From Magnetospirillum sp. 15-1 (GTDB taxonomy: Bacteria; Pseudomonadota; Alphaproteobacteria; Rhodospirillales; Magnetospirillaceae): 46,462 nucleotides of DNA. This document shows positions 8,399-16,913 of this stretch, one piece after another. How positions within the stretch are numbered: position 1 is the stretch's first letter; the number at the start of each line of letters is the position of its first letter. The position numbers and the translations under genes are program-made. The stretch spans positions 1 through 46,462 of the forward strand of contig NZ_FXXN01000025.1 in the NCBI RefSeq assembly GCF_900184795.1, read 5' to 3'. The notes under the pieces were generated by a model. That model searched no databases and had not been told where the DNA came from. It worked only from the letters and a program-made list of their open reading frames with translations.

Positions 8399-9568
8399 AT
8401 GAGATTCCATTTTGCCGTCAAGGCAATCGCTGCCATTGCCATGCTATGCACTGCGGCATCCTGTGTCACCGTGGATCAGTCGCAGAGGGGCGGCTTGAAC
8501 CTGTTCGGCGGTGCCAATTCGTCTTCCCGCGACGTTTCAAAGATGCCGTTGACGTCCGAGCAGTTGGGCCAACTGACGACTGGCAGAAAAAGCCTCGTGC
8601 GAACGGATGAAATGTTCCTGTTCGCGAAAAATGGACGATTGCTTTACGAAGACCGAGAAGCGCGAACTTATTCTCAAGGGCTATGGTTTTTGAAAAAAGC
8701 TAAGGTCGATGCCGCTAATGGCCGCGTCGATGACATGTTGTGCGTCGCCATCAACAGTGTCGAAAAGGCCGCATTCACCGTGATGCCCTGTATCCGCCTG
8801 TTCCCGGATCCTGAAGGGCGCAAGAACACCTATCTTGGTATCAGTGCCGATTGCGCCAACACCGATACCGTTATGACGCGATGCAATTTTGAAGACCGCA
8901 CCTTCGGCTATTTCGTTTCCTTCGAAAGGCCTGAGCGCCCCATCCCCTTGCGTCCGACCCTGGTCGACAACAACGACGGCACCATTTCAGATCGGGCGAC
9001 TGGCCTGCAATGGATGCAATGCTCGTTGGGGCAGCAGAACCTCAACCAGTACCAATGCGCCACCCAGCCGCAGCCTGTGAATGGCGGTGTGGCGGATGCG
9101 CAAAAAATGGTCAGCGAATTCAATAAGAATGGGGGAGTGGCGGGAAAAGTCGATTGGCGTCTGCCGACCCCAGAGGAATTGAAGTCTTTGGTCATTTGCT
9201 CGAACGGCAAGCCGACCCCACTGGCGGATGGAGAGAGCTGCACGGAACCATTGTCATCCGGCCAATCCCGGCAATTAGCCCAGCCGACATTCGATTCGGT
9301 GTTCTATGGCGAAGGCGCCCCCTATCTGACGTCGCGGATTGAACAACAGGATTTGGGGCGATTGGCTTCCGCTTTCGGCAAATTTGGGAAATTGGCCTGG
9401 ACCGTCGATTTCAGCTCCGGCCTTGCGAACCCGAATGTGCCCGCCGAAGCCGTCTCCAGCATGCGTAGCAGCCGGAGCGGCAAAGTCGCAGACCCGGTCT
9501 ATATCCGCCTTGTCCGGAACGACACCGGTGGCCCCAAGCCCGCGACCGGCTCCAAGAAAACGAAATGA
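8399..9568 (+). CDS. DUF1566-domain lipoprotein
   Basis: ATG 8,399 has GGAAAGGG at 8,385-8,391. The 389-residue product begins with a lipoprotein signal peptide (MRFHFAVKAIAAIAMLCTAASC), so Cys-22 should be lipidated. A less conserved region follows (about 30-185). From about 190 on comes a DUF1566 (Lcl C-terminal-like) domain with its hallmark strings VDNNDGTISDRATGLQWMQC, WRLPTPEELKSLV and the closing VYIRLVRN. Such domains occur in cell-surface proteins of many bacteria; no enzymatic role is established. The gene is 32 bp behind the anti-sigma-like gene and overlaps the next by 4 bp, so it probably belongs to the sigma-factor operon, and may be its target. Confidence 0.75.
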   Translation: MRFHFAVKAIAAIAMLCTAASCVTVDQSQRGGLNLFGGANSSSRDVSKMPLTSEQLGQLTTGRKSLVRTDEMFLFAKNGRLLYEDREARTYSQGLWFLKKAKVDAANGRVDDMLCVAINSVEKAAFTVMPCIRLFPDPEGRKNTYLGISADCANTDTVMTRCNFEDRTFGYFVSFERPERPIPLRPTLVDNNDGTISDRATGLQWMQCSLGQQNLNQYQCATQPQPVNGGVADAQKMVSEFNKNGGVAGKVDWRLPTPEELKSLVICSNGKPTPLADGESCTEPLSSGQSRQLAQPTFDSVFYGEGAPYLTSRIEQQDLGRLASAFGKFGKLAWTVDFSSGLANPNVPAEAVSSMRSSRSGKVADPVYIRLVRNDTGGPKPATGSKKTK

Positions 9569-11103
9569 AACCCCCTCCCCCCCGAACTGCGGCGCAATGC
9601 CTGGGCAGAGTGGCGATGGCGGCTGTGGCTGTGCTTGTCCTAAGCGCATCGGGGGGAGAGGACGCGGAGCAGGAGGAGTTCGACAGGCTATTCGATGAAC
9701 AGTACGAAAAGGGCCTGGATGACAAGATCGAGGTCAAATGCTTCCGCAAGGGCGATTTCAACGCCTGCCTTCAGATGCATCAAAACGGCACGGGGCGCAA
9801 TCCGGCCTTTATCCGTAAAATGTTCGAGATCGCCCGGCAGGGGGCGAACCGCCAGCAGTTTGAAACCCTACTTTCCTTACGTCAAACCCGGCTTGATCCC
9901 GGCACCTGGGATAGTAGCAGGCAAGAGTTACAAACCATATATCGGCGTGATGGCGCCCAGAGCGGACAGGCGCACGATTTCCTCAAGGCCTATCGGCTTG
10001 GCCCTAACCCCGGCGACCTTGAACGCTTCACGGTTGGCGGCTCCATCGACGACTTGCATCAGGCTTTTGGTGAAGAAAGCATTCGAAGCAGCGAATGGTT
10101 CCTCCGCTATCGCGAGGTAGCCTTACAGCGTTTTCTGCAAAAGGGTGGCGTCCGTGGCTATTATTACGCCTATACCGCCACACAGAACCGAGCACATCTC
10201 CAACGCGCCATCGGCCTTACCTCATCAGGCGGGGAAGGCATCGAAAGCGATGTCTTCGGCGCCTATCTTGGCGTCTTTGTCACCAGTCTGAGTGACGTTC
10301 CAGGTTATGCGGCTTTGGTGGAGAAATGCCGGGATTGCGATCGCCGCAGCCTTTTCGAACACGTCGCCAATATCCCTGGGTTCGCGAAAACCGCCTCTCT
10401 ACAGTCGTTTCCTGCATCCATAGAGAACCGATACCATTTCATGAAGACAGGCTATTCCGTCCAAGAAAGGGTCGATGGACGGCAATTCCATCTGGGAATA
10501 TCGTCAAAAAAAGCTTCGATGGATCTGGTCGCCGACGCCCAATGCGTAGACGACGGACAAGAAAGCGAAAGCACGTCCGTCGGGTTTTTCGATTTCCTCG
10601 GTTTATCGCTCGGTACCGGAGGGCGTCAGGTTCCTAAAGAAAAGATTCTTCATTACCAACGTTTCCGCTGCACTCTGTCCAGCGGTGACGCCTCCGTCAT
10701 CGACAGCATCAGCGCACACGGCGCATCCTCCTCGCCGCTGCGCTTCGTCCGTTCCTCGTGGACGGCCCGCAGCAGCATCGGGGAAGAGATTGTTTGGGGT
10801 GCGCCGGATCCTGTTTCCTCCAGCCCTGATCGCAGCCCAAGCAAGGCCGGTGCCGATCATTCACGGCCTTCCTCGCCATCTTCCTCCACAAACGTCCAAA
10901 TGGTGGGAATCAAGAATGTGCGAAAAGCCGACAAGGTCGGGGAAATCCAGTATTACCGTGTCGACTGCCACAACGGGAAACACCGCGTGGTGGGACAGCG
11001 CGCGGACGGGCGTTGGTTCGACGGAGCCATTGGCATAGGAGAAATGGGGGATCGTTACCGCCACATGTCGCTCGATGAAATCGGTAAACTATTCTGTGAA
11101 TAA
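9565..11103 (+). CDS. Exported protein of unknown function, last gene of the sigma operon
   Basis: ATG 9,565 overlaps the stop of the lipoprotein gene (ATGA). The 512-residue product starts with a long but plausible signal sequence (CLGRVAMAAVAVLVLSASGG). An acidic helical segment and a helical region of about 250 residues follow, containing Cys pairs (KCFRKGDFNACLQM at about 58-71; KCRDCDRR at about 253-260). A Ser-rich linker (about 420-450) leads to a small C-terminal module (VQMVGIKNVRKADKVGEIQYYRVDCHNGKHRVV). The helical region resembles Sel1/TPR-type repeats only loosely, so I do not assign it. Position suggests a function at the cell envelope together with the DUF1566 lipoprotein. Confidence 0.65.
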   Translation: MKPPPPRTAAQCLGRVAMAAVAVLVLSASGGEDAEQEEFDRLFDEQYEKGLDDKIEVKCFRKGDFNACLQMHQNGTGRNPAFIRKMFEIARQGANRQQFETLLSLRQTRLDPGTWDSSRQELQTIYRRDGAQSGQAHDFLKAYRLGPNPGDLERFTVGGSIDDLHQAFGEESIRSSEWFLRYREVALQRFLQKGGVRGYYYAYTATQNRAHLQRAIGLTSSGGEGIESDVFGAYLGVFVTSLSDVPGYAALVEKCRDCDRRSLFEHVANIPGFAKTASLQSFPASIENRYHFMKTGYSVQERVDGRQFHLGISSKKASMDLVADAQCVDDGQESESTSVGFFDFLGLSLGTGGRQVPKEKILHYQRFRCTLSSGDASVIDSISAHGASSSPLRFVRSSWTARSSIGEEIVWGAPDPVSSSPDRSPSKAGADHSRPSSPSSSTNVQMVGIKNVRKADKVGEIQYYRVDCHNGKHRVVGQRADGRWFDGAIGIGEMGDRYRHMSLDEIGKLFCE

Positions 11104-11292
11104 GTAGGGCTCCAGTGCAAGAAGTGAAAGGAACTCCTATTTCGATGGGCTGTGCATATCAAGCACACCCATAACAGGGTAACAGATTGATTCTAAGAAA
11201 GAGAGGGTTGGACGTCAGCTCCCTTTCCTACGCCAAATCTCCTCGTATCACGAGGAAAACCGCGACATCCAGACAGATCAACGGCTGATCGG

Positions 11293-11322
11293 CACTCCAG
11301 TGTTCCAAAGGAGTGTTCCAAA
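11293..11322 (+). promoter_or_regulatory. Hairpin and direct repeats around the recombinase ribosome-binding site
   Basis: The 11-mer AGTGTTCCAAA occurs twice (11,299-11,309 and 11,312-11,322) directly before the ATG. CACTCC (11,293-11,298) pairs with GGAGTG (11,310-11,315), which includes the GGAG of the Shine-Dalgarno. A six-pair hairpin could therefore hide the ribosome-binding site. This is inference from sequence only. Confidence 0.4.
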
Positions 11323-12714
11323 ATGCCCGCGACCGCCTATCTCCGTCGCCATCCCCGCACCGGCATCTATTGGTTCCGCCGCGCCGTTCCCGCCGCCTTG
11401 CGCACTGCCATCGGGCGCTGCGAAATCGTTCGTTCGCTGAAGACCCGCGACCGCCGCGAGGCCCGACGTCTGGCCCTGGTTCACGCCGTCGAGGCGGAGA
11501 ACCTGCTGGCACGGGCGAAAGGTGGGGAGGCATTGGCTCAGCCATCGTCGATATCACCTGCGGTTCCTGACCTCGCGGCATTGATCGAGGCCGCTGTCCG
11601 CAGGGCGTTCAATATTCCAAATCCCTCTCCCGAGCCGGCCTCCGATGGCTTGCGGTTGAACGAGGCTTTCGAGCGCTACGATTCCGAGCGTCGTTTGCGC
11701 CCCCAGGCCCGGATCGAGTTCCTGGCTGCCATCCGGCGCTTCCGCGAGGTGGTGGGTGACGACCGCCCCGTGGCGGCCATCACCAAGGCTGATGTCCGAG
11801 CCTATAAGGAGGCGCTCATGGCCATGCCGAAGCGGATGACGGCCAAGGAGCGGGAAATGCCGTTGCCCCGGCTTCTGGCGGGCCTGGACGGCAATGGCGT
11901 GGAACGGGTGTCCCTCACCACGGTGCGCAAGACCATGGGCATGCTCCAGACGGTACTCGGCTGGTGCGCCAAGAACGGCTACCTGGAAGGCAATCCCGCC
12001 GCCGGCCTGAAGCCGACCCAAGCTGAGAACGGCAAACTGCGCCGCCTGCCCTACGATGGCGAGGACCTGAAGACCATCTTCTCCTCGCCGCTCTATACCG
12101 GTTGCACCTCCGAGTCCAGGCGGTGGGCGCTGGGCAGGCTGGTCATTCGGGATGCCTGCTTCTGGTTGCCGCGGCTGGGGCTCCATACCGGCTGTCGGCT
12201 GGAGGAATTGGGGCAACTGACCCTGGCCGACGTGAAGGAAGAGGACGGCATCGCCTTTCTCGACATCAATGATCTGGCGGAGGGACAATCCCTCAAGACC
12301 AAGGGCTCACGGCGCCGGGTGCCACTGCATCCCAAGGTGATCGAGGCCGGGTTCCTGGTCCACGTGGCGGCTCTGCGGAAGCGGGGGGAGACGCGGGTGT
12401 TTCCTGACCTGCTTCGCGACCCGCGCGGCAAGACCACGGCGGCGTGGTCCAAGTGGTGGGGGCGCTACACCGCCAAGATCGGCATCATTGATCCGCGCAA
12501 GGTGTTCCACTCCTTCCGTCACGCCTTCAAGGATGCCTGCCGCGCCGCCGGAATCGAGGAAGCAATCCACGATGCCCTGACCGGCCATGTGGCCCCTCAT
12601 GTGGGGCGGAGCTACGGGAAGGGTTACTCGCTGTCCGTTCTGGCTGAGGCCGTGGGGAAATTGGAATTCGAGGAGAGGGGCAAGCGAATTGACTGCTTAG
12701 GAAATGAGGAATGA
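11323..12714 (+). CDS. Tyrosine recombinase / phage-type integrase
   Basis: The 463-residue product begins with the short N-terminal domain seen in DUF6538-type recombinases (TAYLRRHPRTGIYWFRRAVPA). A core-binding helical domain (about 108-235) and a complete catalytic domain follow. The catalytic residues can be placed: Arg-292 (TGCRLEEL), Lys-325/327 (SLKTKGSRR), His-396 and Arg-399 (FHSFRHAF), His-422 (LTGHVAPH) and the nucleophile Tyr-431 (GRSYGKGY). ATG 11,323 has AAAGGAG upstream. The set is complete, so the enzyme is likely active. It probably mobilised a genomic island. A second recombinase of the same N-terminal type is broken just downstream. Which att site this enzyme used cannot be told. 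Confidence 0.9.
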   Translation: MPATAYLRRHPRTGIYWFRRAVPAALRTAIGRCEIVRSLKTRDRREARRLALVHAVEAENLLARAKGGEALAQPSSISPAVPDLAALIEAAVRRAFNIPNPSPEPASDGLRLNEAFERYDSERRLRPQARIEFLAAIRRFREVVGDDRPVAAITKADVRAYKEALMAMPKRMTAKEREMPLPRLLAGLDGNGVERVSLTTVRKTMGMLQTVLGWCAKNGYLEGNPAAGLKPTQAENGKLRRLPYDGEDLKTIFSSPLYTGCTSESRRWALGRLVIRDACFWLPRLGLHTGCRLEELGQLTLADVKEEDGIAFLDINDLAEGQSLKTKGSRRRVPLHPKVIEAGFLVHVAALRKRGETRVFPDLLRDPRGKTTAAWSKWWGRYTAKIGIIDPRKVFHSFRHAFKDACRAAGIEEAIHDALTGHVAPHVGRSYGKGYSLSVLAEAVGKLEFEERGKRIDCLGNEE

Positions 12715-12767
12715 TCAATTTCGTCAAGCCATCAGGTTCGGCCGAGCAGAAGAAGTTACCCCAGCCA

Positions 12768-12801
12768 CGGCCACACAGCTCCAAATGGGACGGTGTGGCC
12801 G
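12768..12801. other. Inverted repeat behind the recombinase gene
   Basis: CGGCCACAC (12,768-12,776) and GTGTGGCCG (12,793-12,801) form a perfect 9-bp inverted repeat with a 16-nt loop. No T-run follows, so it is not a typical terminator. It may be a relic of a mobile-element end. Confidence 0.3.
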
Positions 12802-12824
12802 AGCCATCGCGCCTTGTACTCGGT

Positions 12825-13004
12825 ATCCCAGTGCCTGGCTTCGGTGCCCGACACCTCGATCTCGGGCGTACGGGTGGTCCGCGAGCTGACGGCGCTGGTG
12901 GCCCGGTGCGGCAAGCCGGAGATGATCGTGTCCGACAACGGCACCGAGTTGACCAGCAACGCCGTGCTGAAATGGGCGCAGGACCACTGCATGCAATGGC
13001 ACTA
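12825..13004 (+). pseudogene. IS3-family transposase OrfB remnant (internal fragment)
   Basis: This stretch encodes CLASVPDTSISG, then RELTALVARCGKPEMIVSDN and LKWAQDHCMQWHY, the middle of an IS3/IS407-type DDE core including the second catalytic Asp (VSDNG). Bases 12,966-13,004 equal bases 1-39 of the window. At 13,004/13,005 the match ends abruptly and the sequence passes into a recombinase gene on the other strand. Neither IS end is present, so the fragment arose by deletion or recombination rather than clean insertion. The left border is approximate. Confidence 0.8.
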
Positions 13005-13503
13005 CCGCTTCAGCACCAGCCAGGGCAGAAGCAGATTCAGCAGTCTGAATTTGACGTTGAAGGGATGCCAGATCGCTGCCCAGGTCATCCAGGCTACTGG
13101 AAGCCTCTTCGAGAGCTTCGTCGGCTAAGGCAAGTCTTTTATCGGCTAATTTATCGACCGTCTCACGGCTCTTTAGCAGATGACGAACTTGGCCCTTCAG
13201 ATTCTCATGTCGAGATTCAAGCTCATCATATGCGTTAAGCGTTTCCAGTAGCGCATCGTGACACTTCAGCAACTCTTGCTTGAGTCGCTCAATGAGTACG
13301 CCTTTGTCCTCTGTCATTCTGCGAGCTTTGTCAAAAAAGTTTTGGCTGGCGGTGTAGCACCACGATGACAACCGCTTTGCAGAACGATGGTCTGGTGTTC
13401 CAAGAGAGTGACGGATTTCAGACCGTCCAAAGCTCTTTATCAAATCGAGGGGGACACGACAACGGAAGTAGTACGTTGCAGTCCGTCGAATCAGATACGA
13501 CAT
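13005..13503 (-). pseudogene. 5' part of a second tyrosine recombinase, truncated by the IS remnant
   Basis: Reading from ATG 13,503 on the minus strand gives MSYLIRRTATYYFRCRVPLD and IRHSLGTPDHRSAKRLSSW, the DUF6538-type N-terminal domain of tyrosine recombinases. A long coiled-coil-like helical region follows (about residues 55-165). After about residue 166 the sequence runs into the antisense of the transposase remnant. The whole catalytic domain is missing, so the gene is dead. Before the transposon insertion it would have lain next to the tRNA-Gln gene, pointing away from it, which is the usual position of the integrase of a tRNA-borne genomic island. Confidence 0.75.
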
Positions 13504-13553
13504 GCCACACCACTGGTACACATTGATGGTACACAGCAGCTTTGAAAATGTCG

Positions 13554-13558
13554 TAAGT
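13554..13558. repeat. Left target-site duplication TAAGT of the Tn7-like element
   Basis: TAAGT lies immediately before the terminal TGTCGG. The same five bases follow the other end at 25,993-25,997. A 5-bp duplication is the rule for Tn7 and Tn5053-type transposition. Confidence 0.8.
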
Positions 13559-13649
13559 TGTCGGATTCGGACATAGGTGGGACGGTGACAAGGTCGCGGG
13601 CCGTGATTTGAGCCTATAGCCGGGATTGCGCGGTATTCATAAATGGGAC
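13559..13649 (+). repeat. Left transposon end with probable TnsB-binding repeats
   Basis: Beyond the terminal TGTCGG there are related 12-13-mers: CATAGGTGGGAC (13,572-13,583), CTATAGCCGGGAT (13,614-13,626) and CATAAATGGGAC (13,638-13,649). Similar motifs in inverted orientation are found at the right end. Several short repeats at each end is the known layout of TnsB-binding sites. From here to the HNH gene at 13,893 I see no convincing gene. Confidence 0.6.
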
Positions 13650-13892
13650 CGATCCGAAAAATCCAGCTTTAGGCAGGATCGATTGTTGCCCGATATCACC
13701 CATTCTCCGCAGCCCGTTTGCGTGAACGCGCCTTGGCGGGCCTCCCTTGCGTCCCGTTACGGCTTAAGCCGCCCAGAATGGAGCAGCGCGCGCCAGAGCG
13801 GCAATCAGTAGTTGATCATTTTTGGTCAACAGCTAACGTATTCTGCGTAGCTGTTGTCAATCGGCATCGCTGCGGTCCTGGCAGGAGGAACA

Positions 13893-14651
13893 GTGGCTCA
13901 CCCAACCCAAGCGACAATCAAACGTCTATTCGCCCAATCTGGTGAATTCTGCACGTACCCCTCATGCGGTCGCCAGGTGATTGATCGCACGACGGGAACC
14001 GTCATGGTGGAGGTCTGCCACATCAATGCGCGAAGCCCAGGCGGCCCCAGATTTGATCCAACACAGACAGACAAGGACCGGAACGCCTATGACAACCTGA
14101 TCCTTCTCTGTGGAGACCATCATAAGGAGGTCGACGCTCAGCCAGAGAAACACTCAACCGAAAAGCTGCGCGAGATGAAACGGACCCATGAACGCAGCTT
14201 TGGGCGCGATGTACAGGCGGGCGACGCAGCCATCGCCAAAAGGCTCCTGCAGGTGTACGTCCGGAACCTCTCCGTGGAACAGGTATCGGGCGACGTTATC
14301 GTCAACGGCGCCAAAACCGTGAACATTCGAACCTCGACCAAGAAAGTGACGATCGCTCCAGCGCCAGGTACTATCGGCGCGGACCAGAAACTGCTCCGCT
14401 ACATCGACTACCTGATCAGACGATACATCGAATTTGCGGGCAAGGACCCATTCCAGGCCCGCAGCTTTAACCCCGCTAGGTTTCGAAAGAACTTGGAGAG
14501 ACGGTTCCGGGCTCATTGGAAAAATCTGTCTGTCGAGCGGGCCGATGAGTTGATCAAGTACCTTCAGGAGTGCATCGATAGAACTGGCCTTGCGAAGCTC
14601 AACAGGAGTAAAGGGCACCGCTCCTATTCAAACCTCCAAGAATATGAATAA
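13893..14651 (+). CDS. HNH-type nuclease-like protein, transposon cargo
   Basis: I choose GTG 13,893 (AGGAGG at 13,883-13,888) over the in-frame TTG at 13,854, whose extra residues look random. The 252-residue product has an N-terminal zinc/HNH-like module: FCTYPSCGR, then VEVCHINARSPGGPRFD, then LILLCGDHHKEVD, which gives two Cys pairs and the H..N..H spacing. The C-terminal half has a short beta-type stretch (VSGDVIVNGAKTVNIR) and a helical region (GTIGADQKLLRYIDYLIRRY). By family this is a likely DNA endonuclease. Its place at the edge of the cargo beside other nucleic-acid enzymes suggests a defence role, which is inference. Confidence 0.7.
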   Translation: MAHPTQATIKRLFAQSGEFCTYPSCGRQVIDRTTGTVMVEVCHINARSPGGPRFDPTQTDKDRNAYDNLILLCGDHHKEVDAQPEKHSTEKLREMKRTHERSFGRDVQAGDAAIAKRLLQVYVRNLSVEQVSGDVIVNGAKTVNIRTSTKKVTIAPAPGTIGADQKLLRYIDYLIRRYIEFAGKDPFQARSFNPARFRKNLERRFRAHWKNLSVERADELIKYLQECIDRTGLAKLNRSKGHRSYSNLQEYE

Positions 14652-14800
14652 TCGCCTCGATCTGGGAGGCAAATTGCGCCTCTAACTGACATCCGAGCCT
14701 GCCAACGATTTCACGAGAGCGGATATGGGAAAATCCTCACGCTTCGGACCCAGACGGCCTTCCATGATATGATGGCCACAGATGTATAGGGGGCATAATA

Positions 14801-16141
14801 ATGGTTTGGCTTGAGCGGCGATCCGGCTGGCAAAAAAACCCCCAGGATGCTCGTACACCAGGCGATGTCGATTACGGGCGTGTGATCCACTCCGCTTCGT
14901 TCAGGCGGCTACAAGGCAAGACCCAGATCCTCAATCTAGGTGACAGCGACTTCTATCGCACGAGGCTGACACACTCCCTTGAGGTTGCCCAAATTGCAGC
15001 GGGTCTTGGTGCCCAGTTGCTCCACAGTTTCCCTAATCACGATGCGATTGGTTATATTCCAGACCGAAGTATGATACAGGCCGTCGCCTGTACGCACGAT
15101 CTTGGCCATCCGCCGTTCGGTCACGGTGGGGAGGTTGCGCTGAATTACTGCATGCGGGAGAACGGTGGCTTCGAGGGGAACGGGCAAACTCTTCGCATTC
15201 TCTCAAGACTAGAAAAATTCTCAGGCGCCGATGGTGCGGACCTTTCCCGCGAGGCGTTGCTTGGTGTACTGAAATACCCAGTGGCCTATAGTGCCGCTGC
15301 AAATCCAAGAATCGTTCCGAGAATGCTTGCCGATACTAGTGGCACCCCGCTGCTTGATCGCAAGGCGTCCAAGCCGCCCAAATGCTACATGGATAGCGAG
15401 GCGGACGTTGTTTCCTGGTTGCTTAAGCCGCTTTCTGAAGGGGATAGGTCTCTCTTTCAAGCTAGTGACCCGCAACCGGAGAAGCACGCTAAGGCGCGGC
15501 ACAAGTCCTTTGCGTGCAGCATTATGGACCTTGCCGATGACATAAGTTTCGGCATCCATGACATGGAGGATGCACTGGCATTGCGGTTGGTAGACGAAGC
15601 TGGGTTCCGCCGGCACGTGACTCCCAAGAAGTGCGAAGGTCTGCTCGACTATCTCAATTCGAACTACGCTGGCAAATATGGAAACGACGTCTACGAAGGT
15701 CTTATCGGGCGCATTTTTGCTGATGGTGCCGAGCGAAAGCACCAGATCAACCGTATTCTGAATTTTGTTATCCCCAGCGTAGCAATTATGGAACTTCCAG
15801 AATTTGAGGAACCGCGCCTGCGCTTTCGCGCTTACCTCCCTAAGCCGGTCGCACAATTCGTTGAAGCTGTGAAGGACTTCGTTCGTGACGAAGTCATACT
15901 ATCTCCGAGCGTTCAGCATCTGGAATTCAAAGGACAGATGATGGTGATCTCGGTGTTTGAGGTTTTGAGGTCCGACCCAAAGAGCTTTCTTCCGTCAGAT
16001 ATTTTTGCCAAATATGAGCGTAGTTCTGACCCGCTGCGCGATATCTGCGACTATGTTGCGGGGATGACGGACACCTACCTTTTGAAGACATATGAGCGTC
16101 TCTTTGCGCCGAGGATTGGGTCTGTCTTCGACAAGCTTTAA
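14801..16141 (+). CDS. HD-domain dGTPase-like triphosphohydrolase, transposon cargo
   Basis: ATG 14,801 has AGGGGG at 14,788-14,793. The 446-residue product matches the dGTPase (Dgt) layout. It has DYGRVIHSASFRRLQGKTQ near the start, the metal ligand His-58 in RTRLTHSLEV, the HD pair His-99/Asp-100 in THDLGHPPFGHGGE, and the later Asp in MDLADDISFGIHD (about 243-250). Enzymes of this family cleave dGTP (sometimes other dNTPs) to the nucleoside and triphosphate. Bacterial dGTPases are known anti-phage proteins that drain the dNTP pool. Its place within transposon cargo, rather than beside housekeeping genes, favours the defence role here (inference). The key residues are intact. Confidence 0.85.
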   Translation: MVWLERRSGWQKNPQDARTPGDVDYGRVIHSASFRRLQGKTQILNLGDSDFYRTRLTHSLEVAQIAAGLGAQLLHSFPNHDAIGYIPDRSMIQAVACTHDLGHPPFGHGGEVALNYCMRENGGFEGNGQTLRILSRLEKFSGADGADLSREALLGVLKYPVAYSAAANPRIVPRMLADTSGTPLLDRKASKPPKCYMDSEADVVSWLLKPLSEGDRSLFQASDPQPEKHAKARHKSFACSIMDLADDISFGIHDMEDALALRLVDEAGFRRHVTPKKCEGLLDYLNSNYAGKYGNDVYEGLIGRIFADGAERKHQINRILNFVIPSVAIMELPEFEEPRLRFRAYLPKPVAQFVEAVKDFVRDEVILSPSVQHLEFKGQMMVISVFEVLRSDPKSFLPSDIFAKYERSSDPLRDICDYVAGMTDTYLLKTYERLFAPRIGSVFDKL

Positions 16142-16335
16142 CGTGTGCTGCGGGTGCAGTTCGGTCGCTCAGAAGCCTGACTGCCCTGCCCACTATTAGT
16201 TCGTCACCGCAATTTTACGCCCGCCCCACACCACACTTAATGCGGAGATGGCGCAATGTCAGAAGCGCTATTGGCCAAGAGCTGCACTTGCAACATTCCA
16301 CAACACGTTGCATTATACCCCCATTGGTGGAGGGG

Positions 16336-16680
16336 ATGCAAAAGCACGCGCGACTCAAAGAAATCTATGCAGAACTGAGGAGATGCGTCGGCGCAGAGGT
16401 ATCATCCGGCGATCTGATTCGTCTAGCCCACCATATTTTAGCAGCCTACTCAATTGATGTTGTCGATGATGAAATTGCAGATTCTCCACGCGAGAGTAGA
16501 TCGTTACGATCTCTCCCGGTTGATATCGCAATGAGAGACGGTGGATGGGCTATATATTTTTTTGAGAATCGCTGCATCCGTAGCATTGATAATTTTACAC
16601 CAGACAGCCTTGCGCAAATATATCGATATCTTGACAACCTTCTAGGTGAAGAATGGCAAAGGCGAACACCACCGGGATGA
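16336..16680 (+). CDS. Small protein of unknown function, transposon cargo
   Basis: The 114-residue product from ATG 16,336 is preceded by GGTGGAGGGG, close to the start codon. Upstream in-frame residues look random, so I take this start. The sequence has a helical first half (RLKEIYAELRRCVGAEVSSGDLIRLAHHIL) and a mixed second half (GGWAIYFFENRCIRSIDNF). No family is recognised. It overlaps the next gene by 28 bp and is AT-richer than the transposition genes, so the two are probably co-transcribed with the helicase gene behind them. Confidence 0.55.
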   Translation: MQKHARLKEIYAELRRCVGAEVSSGDLIRLAHHILAAYSIDVVDDEIADSPRESRSLRSLPVDIAMRDGGWAIYFFENRCIRSIDNFTPDSLAQIYRYLDNLLGEEWQRRTPPG

Positions 16681-16901
16681 TTCAGGCAGCTAAGGAACAC
16701 CTGCTTTCTGGTCTGCCAACGACACGTTTGGAGGCGCTGATTTTGTTCGGCGTGTCCAACCTTCCCGAAGTTGTCTACGAATTACGGCAGGCAGGCTGGG
16801 TTATCAAATCGCGCACAATTCCATATGCCACGGCAATGGTCAGAGTAAATAAGTACGCTGTATTTGCAGCCACCCGCCAATCTACCAATACGAGAGATTA
16901 A
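16653..16901 (+). CDS. Small helix-turn-helix-like protein, transposon cargo
   Basis: The 82-residue product carries TTRLEALILFGVSNLPEVVYELRQAGWVIKSR. This resembles the short winged-helix/HTH proteins common in phages and islands (gene-start, helix, turn, recognition helix, then a beta wing with VNKYAVF). It may regulate the neighbouring genes or bind DNA with the helicase. It overlaps the upstream gene by 28 bp and ends 12 bp before the helicase gene, so all three form a unit. Confidence 0.6.
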   Translation: MAKANTTGMIQAAKEHLLSGLPTTRLEALILFGVSNLPEVVYELRQAGWVIKSRTIPYATAMVRVNKYAVFAATRQSTNTRD

Positions 16902-16913
16902 AATAACGGAATA

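Noticed and set aside
12724-13521. Minus-strand frame read as one intact 265-residue protein
   Set aside because: Only the first 166 residues are recombinase. The rest is the antisense of the IS3 transposase remnant.
13626-13945. Two short plus-strand frames within the left transposon end
   Set aside because: They overlap TnsB-type repeats, have no good start signal, and the second conflicts with the HNH gene.
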